Assembly (NCBI GenBank): GCA_035535195.1
Contig: DATLQK010000026.1
Location: 1-64,000 of the forward strand
Direction of reading: 5' to 3'
Origin: JACDAN01 sp035535195
GTDB lineage: Bacteria; Actinomycetota; Thermoleophilia; Gaiellales; Gaiellaceae
DNA: 64,000 nucleotides
Part shown: positions 14,958-22,574 of the stretch, in pieces
How positions within the stretch are numbered: position 1 is the stretch's first letter
How the letters are laid out: each line of letters opens with the position of its first letter
Program-made: the position numbers and the translations under genes
The notes under the pieces: generated by a model
What the model saw: the letters and a program-made list of their open reading frames with translations, nothing else
Databases searched by the model: none
What the model was told of the DNA's origin: nothing

Positions 14958-16093
14958 GCGCGCGGGGACAAGAGCACCAAGCCGATCGGCGCGACGAGGA
15001 GGAGCCACATCGCCGTGCCGAGCCCCGACTGCTCGGCGACGAGCCCGATCGCGAGGGGCGCCGCTCCGCGAATCAGACCTGCAAGCGAGCCGAGCGTGAT
15101 CGAAGCGCCGCTCTGCCCCGGCAGCGAGGCGTAGAGGCGCGCCTTCGGGATCGAGTACCACCCGGCCGTCGCCAGGCCGAGCGCCGCGACGAGTACGAGC
15201 TTCGCGCCGGCAGTCGGCACGAGCAGGAAGGCCGGGTAGAGCACGAGCGCCGCCAGCCCGCTCGCGCGCAGGTACCTCAACCCCGCGACCCTGCGCAGGA
15301 GGACGACGATCCCCAGGCCGCCGACGAGGCCGGCGCCGGTCCAGACGGCGACCGCCACTCCGCCGGCGCCGGCCGACGTACCGACCTCGTCGACGAAGTA
15401 GAGCGCGACGAACGCGAGGAAGACGTCGGTCATCAGGTTCGCGAGCTCGAGCACGACCAGCCAGCGGAGAACGCGCGGCCTGCGCACGGCGGCGAGCGCC
15501 CGACGCACCGACGGTCGCACCTCGGAGGGGTTGATCGCATGGGGCCAGCGGATCGCGACGAAGACGACCTCCACGAGCGCGACGAGCGCGAACACGGCGA
15601 AGGCCCAGCGCCAGCCTGCCTGGATCCCAGCCACGGCCGCGATCGCCAGCGGCCCGGCGACGGCGCCCACCCCGCCGGCCACGGACCACCGCGCCATGTT
15701 CCGCTCGCGGGCGTCCGGCTCGAGGTCCATCAGGGTCGCCTGCCCGAGGCTGACGAAGGCGCCGGCGCCGACGAAGAGCAGGAGCAGCGCCGCGAGCATC
15801 ACCCAGAACGAGTCGGCGACGGCGAAGAGCAGGAGCGCGAGCGCGAAGCCGAGGCCGCCGGCCATGACGACGAGCCGGCGCCAGCGCGTGTCGCCGAGGA
15901 TGCCGACGAACGGCTCGAGCAGCGTTCCCCCGTAGGTCGAGAGCCCGAGCAGGAGCCCGAGCTTGGCGTAGCTCAGCCCGAGGTCCTGCCGGACGAGTGG
16001 CCAGGCCGCCTCTCGCGCGCCGAAGACCAGCTCGTCGAGCACCTCGGCGGCGAGCAGGACGGCGACCGCTGCGCTCAGGCGTCGATTGGCCAT
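14954..16093 (-). CDS. MFS permease
   Basis: 379 residues with about eleven to twelve membrane helices. The first loop holds the MFS-type GDTRWRR basic motif, and a charged central loop (WPHAINPSEVRPSVRRAL) divides the halves. The helices VLDELVFGAREAAWPLVRQDL and GASITLGSLAGLI recall sugar-efflux or fosmidomycin-resistance type permeases, but the substrate is unknown. AAGGA lies about ten bases before the ATG. A strong hairpin and a 26-residue membrane peptide gene precede it, and the XRE-TPR regulator is divergent, a layout that suggests regulation by that neighbour. Confidence 0.8.
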   Translation of the reverse strand: MANRRLSAAVAVLLAAEVLDELVFGAREAAWPLVRQDLGLSYAKLGLLLGLSTYGGTLLEPFVGILGDTRWRRLVVMAGGLGFALALLLFAVADSFWVMLAALLLLFVGAGAFVSLGQATLMDLEPDARERNMARWSVAGGVGAVAGPLAIAAVAGIQAGWRWAFAVFALVALVEVVFVAIRWPHAINPSEVRPSVRRALAAVRRPRVLRWLVVLELANLMTDVFLAFVALYFVDEVGTSAGAGGVAVAVWTGAGLVGGLGIVVLLRRVAGLRYLRASGLAALVLYPAFLLVPTAGAKLVLVAALGLATAGWYSIPKARLYASLPGQSGASITLGSLAGLIRGAAPLAIGLVAEQSGLGTAMWLLLVAPIGLVLLSPRA

Positions 16094-16120
16094 CGTTTCC
16101 GATTCCTTGTAGGGGAAAGT

Positions 16121-16147
16121 GAGAACCCCCTGCCGGCGGGGGTTCTC
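16121..16147. terminator. strong hairpin before the MFS gene
   Basis: GAGAACCCCC, TGCCGGC, GGGGGTTCTC: perfect 10-bp arms and a 7-base loop. On the minus strand it follows the 26-residue peptide gene and is trailed by ACTTTCCCC, so it may end or attenuate that transcript before the permease. It could also be an operator. Confidence 0.55.
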
Positions 16148-16182
16148 GAAGGTGCTATCGATATCCGTTGGACGATGGACGA

Positions 16183-16263
16183 CTACGGCCAGACGGGGCC
16201 CGTGCCGAACCAGGCGGCAAGGCCGACAAGCGCCGCAGCGATGACGGCTGCGCGAGCGATCAC
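16183..16263 (-). CDS. 26-residue hydrophobic peptide
   Basis: GTG start with AAGGGAGG five to six bases upstream, encoding a peptide that begins MIARAAVIAAALVGLAAWFG and then TGPVWP. It is one membrane helix with one basic residue at the N-terminus. It lies between the XRE-TPR promoter region and the MFS gene, followed by a strong hairpin. It may be a small membrane regulator of the permease or a leader peptide. The strong ribosome-binding site is the main support. Confidence 0.5.
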   Translation of the reverse strand: MIARAAVIAAALVGLAAWFGTGPVWP

Positions 16264-16290
16264 CGGGACCTCCCTTCGAAGAAGCAGTTA

Positions 16291-16313
16291 CGGGACAGTC
16301 CCGGGCCCCGGGA
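16291..16313. promoter_or_regulatory. overlapping dyads before the XRE-TPR gene
   Basis: CGGGACAGTCCCG (16291-16303) overlaps TCCCGGGCCCCGGGA (16299-16313). Both are perfect odd-length palindromes, 28 bases or more ahead of the regulator start. A TAGTAT box follows at about 16320. The preceding TTACGGGAC half matches the palindrome at 103-125. This looks like an operator shared by the divergent genes. Confidence 0.5.
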
Positions 16314-16340
16314 ACGGCCTAGTATAGGAGCGGGTCGACG

Positions 16341-17657
16341 GTGCCGAGACGGAAGTCAACACACGTAGACGACCCCGCTGCGGTCGGTCGGAGGCTCCGC
16401 GAAGCGAGGGAGCGCGCAGGCCTGAGCCAGCGCCAGCTGTCGTTCGACGGCTGCTCCCCCGCCTACATCTCCAGGATCGAGGCGGGCGAGCGGATCCCGT
16501 CGCTCCAGCTGCTCCGCGAGATGGGCCGACGCCTCGGAGTCAGCGAGGACTGGCTCGCGACCGGCCTCGACCGGGACCTGCTCGCCGAAGACCGGACGCT
16601 GGTCGACGCGGAGATCGCGCTCCGGTTCAACGAGCTCGACTCGGCCGAGGAGCTGTACGGGAAGGCGCTCGAGAACGCGAGCACGAATGCGGAGCGCGCG
16701 CGGTCGCTGGCGGGCCTCGGCCAGATCGCCTTCGAGCGGGGCGACCCGCGCCGCGCGGTGCAGCAGCTCGAGCAGGCGCTGTCGGTGGGCGGAACGGAGG
16801 CGGCCGACCAGCCGTCCCTCGCGGACACCCTGGGGCGCTCCTACGCGATGCTCGACGACCTCGAGCCGGCGATCCGCCTGTTCCGGCAGTCCCTCGAGCG
16901 CGCGAACCGGCGCAAGAACTCGCCCGAAGCCGTCCGCTTCGGCGTCCTGCTCGCGAACGCCTACATCGACAACAACGAGTTCGACCAGGCGCATGACGTG
17001 CTCGAGCAGACGGTCGACAAGGCCGAGAACGCGCGTGACCCGGTCTTCCGCGCCCGCATCTACTGGTCGCTCTCGCGCCTCCATGCACTCCAGAGCGAGC
17101 CGGCGGACGCCGCGCGGTACGCGCGGAAGGCGCTCGAGCTCCTCGAGCTGACGGAGCACACGACGTACGCGGCGCGCGCCCACCAGCTGCTCGCGCACGT
17201 CGAGCTCGACCGCGGCAACGCCGACGAGGCGCTCGGCCTGCTCGACCGGGGTCTCCCGCTGATCGTGGAGTCGTCCAACCACGTGGACGAGGCGCTGTTC
17301 CAGCTGGAACGGGCGCGGGCGCTCGCCCAGCTCGGCCGCTTGGACGAGGCCACGACCCTGGCGCAGCGGAGCGCAGAGCTGCTCGAGGGCGCCAGTCCGG
17401 GCGACGCCGGACGCGGCTACGCGATCGTCGCCGAGATCTACGCGGACCTCGGCGATCGTGAACGCGCGATCCGGACGTACGAGCGCGCGGCCGAGCTGCT
17501 CCGGATCAGCCCGAGCCGATACGTGCTGGAGGTCTACGCCAAGCTGGCCGACCTGCTCGAGGAGGACGGCCGGAAGGACGAGGCGCTCGAGGTGCTGAAA
17601 ACGGCGGTCGCCGTCCAGGCGCGCGCGGGGGCGCACCAGAGCCCAACCGCGGCCTGA
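16341..17657 (+). CDS. XRE-family regulator with TPR array
   Basis: 438 residues. An XRE helix-turn-helix occupies about 12-75 (LREARERAGLSQRQLS ... SPAYISRIEAGERIPSLQLL), followed by about ten TPR-like helix pairs to the C-terminus. This is the build of peptide- or partner-controlled regulators (Rgg/PlcR-like in fold), in which the TPR domain senses a ligand. GTG start with AGGAG ten bases upstream. The dyads and TAGTAT box just upstream suggest autoregulation and control of the divergent peptide/MFS unit. The hidden 26-residue peptide is a possible partner, but that is inference. Confidence 0.85.
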   Translation: MPRRKSTHVDDPAAVGRRLREARERAGLSQRQLSFDGCSPAYISRIEAGERIPSLQLLREMGRRLGVSEDWLATGLDRDLLAEDRTLVDAEIALRFNELDSAEELYGKALENASTNAERARSLAGLGQIAFERGDPRRAVQQLEQALSVGGTEAADQPSLADTLGRSYAMLDDLEPAIRLFRQSLERANRRKNSPEAVRFGVLLANAYIDNNEFDQAHDVLEQTVDKAENARDPVFRARIYWSLSRLHALQSEPADAARYARKALELLELTEHTTYAARAHQLLAHVELDRGNADEALGLLDRGLPLIVESSNHVDEALFQLERARALAQLGRLDEATTLAQRSAELLEGASPGDAGRGYAIVAEIYADLGDRERAIRTYERAAELLRISPSRYVLEVYAKLADLLEEDGRKDEALEVLKTAVAVQARAGAHQSPTAA

Positions 17658-17682
17658 TCACGTTTTCCCTGATCACGTTTTC
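17653..17682 (+). repeat. two head-to-tail 15-bp repeats
   Basis: CCTGATCACGTTTTC occurs twice with no spacer (17653-17667, 17668-17682). The first copy contains the TGA stop of the XRE-TPR gene. Each holds a TGATCA palindrome. The block lies about 40 bases ahead of the DNRLRE gene and could be a paired operator or simply a duplication. Confidence 0.75.
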
Positions 17683-17719
17683 GCGTAAGGATTTCCCAGG
17701 TTTCACCGCTATTTGAGGT

Positions 17720-18310
17720 GTGCATGCGGCTGCGCGCCCGGTAACGTCGCTCGTAGCGACTGTCCTGACCGTGGCCGCATCCGCGACGGGAGCCACCGGC
17801 GCAGGTGGCACGGGGATGCCCGACATCCGCGTCTACAGCCCCGAGGCCGACACCTACGTCAGCGAGGCCGCGCCCGACACCAATTTCGGCCGCTCGCTGC
17901 TGCTGCGCGCCTGCGGCTCGCCGCAAAGGACGACCTACCTGCGCTTCCGGCTGGAGAAGCTGCCGAAGCACGTCACGAGCGTAATCTTGCTGCTGCATAC
18001 CCGGGCCGGCGCTCGCACGAGTTATGAGGTCCGGCGCGCCGAGCGGATCGACTGGCGCGAGCGGCGGCTCACATACGCGAATGCTCCGCGACCCTCGATG
18101 CGGTACGTCGCAGCCAAGATGGTCCGCCTCGGTGCCTGGAGCGCGGTCGACGTGACGCGGATCATCGACGGCCGGATTCGTGTGACCCTCGCGATCACGA
18201 CGCGAAGCCGCACCGGCGTGGCCTTCTACAGCCGTGAGTCGAAGCTTGGCCCGCGGCTCGTGGTCCGCCGCGGCGATGCGAAGCTGAACCTGGGCACGCT
18301 GCTTCCGTAG
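17720..18310 (+). CDS. secreted DNRLRE/CBM96-type domain protein
   Basis: 196 residues: a GTG start, a signal peptide of about 28 residues, then one beta-rich DNRLRE domain. The typical start SPEADTYVSEAAPDTNFGRS is followed by LLLRACGSPQRTTYLRFRL and, near the end, TRSRTGVAFYSRESKLGPRL, the features of this domain. Related domains bind polysaccharide (CBM96) or serve as cell-surface modules. It stands alone here, without an attached enzyme. Role: probably a secreted binding or surface protein. Confidence 0.75.
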   Translation: MHAAARPVTSLVATVLTVAASATGATGAGGTGMPDIRVYSPEADTYVSEAAPDTNFGRSLLLRACGSPQRTTYLRFRLEKLPKHVTSVILLLHTRAGARTSYEVRRAERIDWRERRLTYANAPRPSMRYVAAKMVRLGAWSAVDVTRIIDGRIRVTLAITTRSRTGVAFYSRESKLGPRLVVRRGDAKLNLGTLLP

Positions 18311-18319
18311 GATCGCCCG

Positions 18320-19465
18320 GTGCGACCCCGGCCGGCACGACTCGACCGGCTCCCGGAGCAGTACTTCACCGTCCTCCTGGCGAAAGTCGCCGCGGCCGCG
18401 GCGGTCGCAGGCGAGCCGCTCATCGATCTCGGCCGCGGGAACCCGGAGGTCGGGCCGCCACCGCATGTCGTCGAGCGCCTCGCGGAGGTCGCGCGCGAGC
18501 AGCGCGCGCACGGCTACCCGCCCTTCCGCGGGATGCCGGAGCTGCGGGCGGCGATCGCCGCCCGCTACCGCGACGTCTACGGCGTCGAGCTCGATCCTGA
18601 GCGCGAGGTGGCCGTCGTGCCCGGCACGAAAACGGCGCTGGTCGAGCTCGCGGTCGTCCTCGCCGAGCGGGGGAGCTGCATTCTCCTCCCCGACCCCGGG
18701 TATCCGGACTATCCGTCCGGCGTCGCGCTCGCCGCGGCGCGGCTCGAGCCGCTGCGGCTGGATCCGGCCCGCAGCTGGTCGCCCCTCTGGAGCGACGCGG
18801 TCCGGGACGACGTCGCCGCCGTCTACCTCAACTACCCGTCGAACCCCTGCGCCGTCGCCGCGCCGCCTGGCGTGTTCGCCGAGGCGGTGGCGTTCGCCGA
18901 CGAGACCGGCGCGGCGATCGTCCACGACTTCGCCTACGGCGACCTCGTCTTCGACGGCCGCCGGCCGGAGAGCTTCCTGGCCACCGAGGGCGCGAAGGAA
19001 TGCGGGGTCGAGATGTTCTCGATGTCCAAGACCTATGGGATGGCCGGATGGCGGCTCGGCTTCGTCGTCGGGAACGCCGAGATCGTCGCGCGGGTCGACA
19101 TGATGTCCGACCACGCCCGGGCCGGGATCTTCCTGGGCGTGCAGGAGGCCGGGATCGCCGCGCTCACCGGTCCGCAGGACTCGGTCGACGAGCGGCGCGA
19201 CGCCTACCGGCGGCGACGCGACCTGGTCCTCGACGCCCTCGCGGAAACTGCGGTCGGGAGGCCGGTTTGCGAAGGCACCTTCTACGTCTGGATCGAGCTC
19301 CCGGACGAGGTGACGCTCGAGCAGCTGCTCGAGCGTCATCGGGTTGCGGTCGCGCCGGGAGAAGGCTTCGGCGCGGCCGGTACGGGCTGGGCCCGCCTGT
19401 CGCTTGCGGTGACGGACGAGCAGCTCGAGCGCGGGCTCGAGCGGCTCGTCCCCGCCCTCAGCTAG
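18320..19465 (+). CDS. PLP-dependent class I/II aminotransferase
   Basis: 381 residues. Fold type I aminotransferase with the PLP lysine in SMSKTYGMAGWRLGF (Lys237), the NYPSNP motif at about 171-176, and the HDFAYGDL strand that holds the ring. The N-terminal IDLGRGNPEVGPP matches the AlaT/DapL/AspC-like group. It moves an amino group between an amino acid and a 2-oxo acid; LL-diaminopimelate, alanine or aspartate specificity cannot be separated by eye. It is convergent with the small secreted gene and the stops overlap. Confidence 0.88.
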   Translation: MRPRPARLDRLPEQYFTVLLAKVAAAAAVAGEPLIDLGRGNPEVGPPPHVVERLAEVAREQRAHGYPPFRGMPELRAAIAARYRDVYGVELDPEREVAVVPGTKTALVELAVVLAERGSCILLPDPGYPDYPSGVALAAARLEPLRLDPARSWSPLWSDAVRDDVAAVYLNYPSNPCAVAAPPGVFAEAVAFADETGAAIVHDFAYGDLVFDGRRPESFLATEGAKECGVEMFSMSKTYGMAGWRLGFVVGNAEIVARVDMMSDHARAGIFLGVQEAGIAALTGPQDSVDERRDAYRRRRDLVLDALAETAVGRPVCEGTFYVWIELPDEVTLEQLLERHRVAVAPGEGFGAAGTGWARLSLAVTDEQLERGLERLVPALS

Positions 19466-19836
19466 ACGGCCAGCGCCGCCTGGCAGCGGCCGCCCGAGGT
19501 CGTCGCGACCGCGGTGATCCGGTCCGCGCGCGCGGTGCCGCGGATCCGCCGGTTCACGGAGAACGAGCCGCTCGGCGCGCGCGTGACGCGGACGCCGCGG
19601 AAGACGGTGGTGCCGTTCCGCTTCAGGACGACGTTCCAGCGCCTGCCGTTCACGTTCTGGTCGACCTCGAATTCGACCTCGATCAACGCGTCGTCGTTCT
19701 TCGCCTTGAGCTTCCACGCAGCGCCGTTCGAGCACTTGCCGCGCTTGATCACGCCGGGGTCGCCCTTTCCGAGCGCGGTCGCCGGAAGCAGCGCGACGGC
19801 GGCGGTGAGCACGATGAACATGGTCAGGTTTCGCAT
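19462..19836 (-). CDS. small secreted protein, unknown function
   Basis: 124 residues from an ATG with AGGGGGA a few bases upstream. The signal peptide (MRNLTMFIVLTAAVALLPAT) ends near TALGK. The mature part of about 100 residues has two Cys (GKCSNG and GGRCQA) that could form a disulfide, and a beta-rich pattern (IEVEFEVDQNVNGRRW). I do not recognise a family, although the pattern is common in secreted actinobacterial proteins. Confidence 0.65.
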   Translation of the reverse strand: MRNLTMFIVLTAAVALLPATALGKGDPGVIKRGKCSNGAAWKLKAKNDDALIEVEFEVDQNVNGRRWNVVLKRNGTTVFRGVRVTRAPSGSFSVNRRIRGTARADRITAVATTSGGRCQAALAV

Positions 19837-19904
19837 CTGGATCCCCCTGTTCGAGTTCGCTCCCACGCTACGCACGGGCGCGAAAAGCGCGGGCAAGGCC
19901 TTGG

Positions 19905-20729
19905 TTAAGCCTTCGCCTGGGTTGCGTTCAGACCGCGGGCGAGCCCGGCGAGCGTGTCGCGCATCACCTGCTCAGAGCTGTTCTCGTACCGGAAGTGGTA
20001 GGCGCCGAAGCCGGCGACGCCGATCCGAGCACGCTCGTCGACGTACTTCGCGCGCCAGCGATTGACCTCGGCCCTCGGCAGGTGGGCGACGTTTCCGCCG
20101 AGGCCGGACGAGAGATGCCAGCCCGGCGTCATACCGACGGCATAGCGGTCGGCGAGCTCCTTTCGGATCGTGCCGCGCCGGGCGAGCTCCCGCTGCTCGG
20201 CGGCATAGGCACGGGCAACGTCGGTCGGGTTGCCGACGAACGGCGGGTACTCCTCGCCGACGAGCTGGAACGTCGCGCTTTGGAGCGCGCGCCAGAACGC
20301 GCGGAGCTCGGCGTCGACGCGGAGCCGGGCGATGTGGAGCGCCGGGCGGCTCGCCCAGACGAAGCCGATCCGCGGCCCGTCCCCGAGCTCGGTCCGTCCG
20401 AAGTTGAGCCCGTGGAGGACGCCGCGTGTGAACTGGCGCCAGGCGCGGCCCTGGTTGCCGCTGAGCTCGGCCACGAGCTCGTCGAACTGCCACGCGTCGA
20501 CGCGCACTTCGCCGGCTTCGGCGTCGCGGATCTCGTCCCGGAACCGGCGGCCGAGCTCCCTCCCCCACGCAACGCGCGCGGCGGACGAGCCGCTGAGGAG
20601 CGCTCCGAGCGACGGCAGCTTCCCGGCACGGCCGGGGTCCGCGGGGGTCTCGACCCGGCGCCGGTTCCAGAAGGACGTCGGCTTGATCGGGAACATCGGG
20701 GCATAGCGGCCGCGAGCGAGCTCGCTCAC
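19905..20729 (-). CDS. hypothetical protein lacking an obvious start codon
   Basis: At least 274 residues. The GTG at 20729 is the first standard start, but the same frame continues upstream for 50 more protein-like codons (RIARVLVLAYFEPDDLPKLI ... SIYVGSYGVNAPASRQ) directly to the TAG stop of the VOC gene. It thus follows that gene in frame with no start codon visible. Either an ATC/other rare start is used, the TAG is read through to give a VOC fusion, or the upstream codons are untranslated. The extension looks like a Rossmann-type beta-alpha unit, so truncation at GTG would be odd. Function not recognised. Confidence 0.55.
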   Translation of the reverse strand: MSELARGRYAPMFPIKPTSFWNRRRVETPADPGRAGKLPSLGALLSGSSAARVAWGRELGRRFRDEIRDAEAGEVRVDAWQFDELVAELSGNQGRAWRQFTRGVLHGLNFGRTELGDGPRIGFVWASRPALHIARLRVDAELRAFWRALQSATFQLVGEEYPPFVGNPTDVARAYAAEQRELARRGTIRKELADRYAVGMTPGWHLSSGLGGNVAHLPRAEVNRWRAKYVDERARIGVAGFGAYHFRYENSSEQVMRDTLAGLARGLNATQAKA

Positions 20730-20879
20730 CTGGCGGCTGGCCGGGGCGTTGACGCCGTAGCTGCCGACGTAGATCGACGTGTCCGGCGGGGTCCGCGTGG
20801 CGCGGATCGCCCGGATCAGCTTGGGCAGGTCGTCTGGCTCGAAGTACGCGAGGACGAGGACGCGGGCGATCCGGGGAGG

Positions 20880-21299
20880 CTAGACGGCCTGGGCGAACAT
20901 CCAGCGGTGCCCCTCGAGATCCTCCGCCCGGTACTGGCGCTGACCGATCGCGGGATTGTCCTCGAGCTCGCTCAGGAAGCCGGCGCCGGCGGCGCGAGCT
21001 CGCTCGAAGTGGGCGTCGACGTCTTCCACGTAGACCATCACGCCGTCGACGACATAGGGCGTCTCGAGCATCCTCCTCACGGCCTCCGACTCGGCCGCGA
21101 GACTCCGCGGGCTGCGGTAGTCGGGGCCGGGGTTCCCGGCGAAGACCATGGCGTCGCCGAGAGTCAGCGTGACGTGCGTGACGACGCCTGAGTCCTCGAA
21201 CTGCTCCGACTGCTCGAAGCCGAAGGCCTCGGAGAGCCAGTCGGCCGCGCGGCCGGCGTCCTCGTACGAGAGCATTGCGATCGCAGTGTTCGAAGGCAT
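20880..21299 (-). CDS. VOC (glyoxalase/bleomycin-resistance fold) protein
   Basis: 139 residues forming paired beta-alpha-beta-beta-beta units of the vicinal oxygen chelate superfamily, of the PhnB/YdeR-like single-protein type. Recognisable are YEDAGRAADWLSEAFGFEQ at the first helix, YVEDVDAHFERARAAGA at the second, and the closing GHRWMFAQ. Members include metal-dependent dioxygenases, isomerases and binding proteins; the function here is open. Its start lies six bases from the divergent TPR gene start. Confidence 0.8.
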   Translation of the reverse strand: MPSNTAIAMLSYEDAGRAADWLSEAFGFEQSEQFEDSGVVTHVTLTLGDAMVFAGNPGPDYRSPRSLAAESEAVRRMLETPYVVDGVMVYVEDVDAHFERARAAGAGFLSELEDNPAIGQRQYRAEDLEGHRWMFAQAV

Positions 21300-21305
21300 G
21301 CTCGA

Positions 21306-21797
21306 ATGATGAACGATCGGCTGGCACGGGCGGTGGAGCTGCGCGCGGCAGGCGAGCTCGAGGATGCGCGCCGGCTCCTGCTGGAGCTGCGCGCCGAGCG
21401 GCCGGACGACCCGCAGATCGCCGTCCAGACGGCGTGGGTGCACGACAGCATGGGGCTCGAGGAGGAGGCGGTCGGGCACTACGAGGCGGCCCTCGCCGGC
21501 GAGCTGACGGAACAGGAGGCGCGCGGCGCCTACCTCGGCCTCGGCAGCACGCTCCGCACCCTCGGGCGAGACGAGGACTCGGACCGAGTGCTGCGCGTGG
21601 GCATCGAAAGGTTCTCGGATTTCCCGGCGCTCCGGGCGTTCCACGCCATGACGCTCTACAACCTCGGCCGGTCGCGCGAAGCGGTACAGGAGCTCTTGGA
21701 AGTGCTGCTCGAGACGGCGGACGAGCCGAGCATCGACCGCTACCGGCGTGCCCTCACCGCGTACGCCGAGGATCTCGACCGCAGCTGGTTGTCCTAG
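21306..21797 (+). CDS. TPR_5-type tetratricopeptide protein
   Basis: 163 residues of helical repeats. The order TAWVHDSMGLEEEAVGHYEAA, then LGLGSTLRTLGRDEDSDRVL, then FHAMTLYNLGRSREAV matches the small TPR_5 family, stand-alone soluble scaffolds of unknown partner. It opens with ATGATG; the second ATG is a possible start. It is divergent from the VOC gene, so a shared control region of only a few bases plus coding sequence must serve both. Confidence 0.75.
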   Translation: MMNDRLARAVELRAAGELEDARRLLLELRAERPDDPQIAVQTAWVHDSMGLEEEAVGHYEAALAGELTEQEARGAYLGLGSTLRTLGRDEDSDRVLRVGIERFSDFPALRAFHAMTLYNLGRSREAVQELLEVLLETADEPSIDRYRRALTAYAEDLDRSWLS

Positions 21798-21800
21798 AGG

Positions 21801-22154
21801 CTATCGCCCGCGGCGTTGGCGCCTGGCGAGAACGCGGGGAGGCGTGATGTGGCGCCGGCTGCTCGGCGCCACGAGCAGAACCAGCAGTGTGAGGTTGACG
21901 GCCAACGGCAGCCACGCCGGCCCGGCGAAGGCCGCTGCGATCGAGTCGCCGACAGCGACCAAAACGAGAAAGAGCCAGGCGATCCAGACGCCTCGGACCA
22001 GCCCGAACGAGGCGAGCAGCAGCAGCGCGCCACCGCCGACCAACCATCCGTCGACGCCATTGGTGACGAGGACGTAGAGGAGCGCAGCGACCACGACCGC
22101 CACGAGGAGAGCGACCGTCAGCGGCGGCCGTCTTGCTGAGACGTCGACCGTCAT
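21801..22154 (-). CDS. small integral membrane protein
   Basis: 117 residues with about four membrane helices (for example LTVALLVAVVVAALLYVLV and WLPLAVNLTLLVLLVA) and a basic C-terminus (RRHITPPRVLARRQRR). No conserved charged motif marks it as a known transporter. It is co-directional with the next gene upstream across six bases, so they are probably one unit. Confidence 0.6.
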   Translation of the reverse strand: MTVDVSARRPPLTVALLVAVVVAALLYVLVTNGVDGWLVGGGALLLLASFGLVRGVWIAWLFLVLVAVGDSIAAAFAGPAWLPLAVNLTLLVLLVAPSSRRHITPPRVLARRQRRGR

Positions 22155-22160
22155 ACCTGC

Positions 22161-22499
22161 CTACGGTTCCAGCGTCCAGATCAATCCTGTTGCAAGGACA
22201 CCCAGCGCGACCCCAGCGCCGAAGAAGAGCCGCGAGTGGCCGAGAACAGGCAGCAGGCCACCGATGAGAACCGGAACCAAGGGAACCAGGAGGTTCACGA
22301 CCAGAAAGAGCGTGCTGTAGTCGGTCGGCTCGCCAGGGCCGTAGCCGCAGAAGTCTGCTTCCGCCCCAGGGTTGGGTCCACTGTCTCCGGCTCCGCACGA
22401 GTTGAGGAGCGAACCGACGAACGTGGCGTAGGCCAGCGCGGCTGCGATCCCGAGCGCGGCGAGAAACCAGCCTGCTGAATGCGGCGCCCGCCTCGCCAT
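22161..22499 (-). CDS. small integral membrane protein with periplasmic Cys pair
   Basis: 112 residues with three to four membrane helices. The loop between helices 1 and 2 holds two Cys (LLNSCGAGDS and ADFCGYG), likely outside the membrane and able to form a disulfide. No family recognised. It pairs with the downstream membrane protein; both lie in front of the divergent GH15 gene. Confidence 0.6.
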   Translation of the reverse strand: MARRAPHSAGWFLAALGIAAALAYATFVGSLLNSCGAGDSGPNPGAEADFCGYGPGEPTDYSTLFLVVNLLVPLVPVLIGGLLPVLGHSRLFFGAGVALGVLATGLIWTLEP

Positions 22500-22574
22500 C
22501 GCTGTGAGTATCGGCCATCTCGGCCCGGATGACGCCTTCTCAAACCCTGACGACCGTCGTATCCTCCGTGGCGG

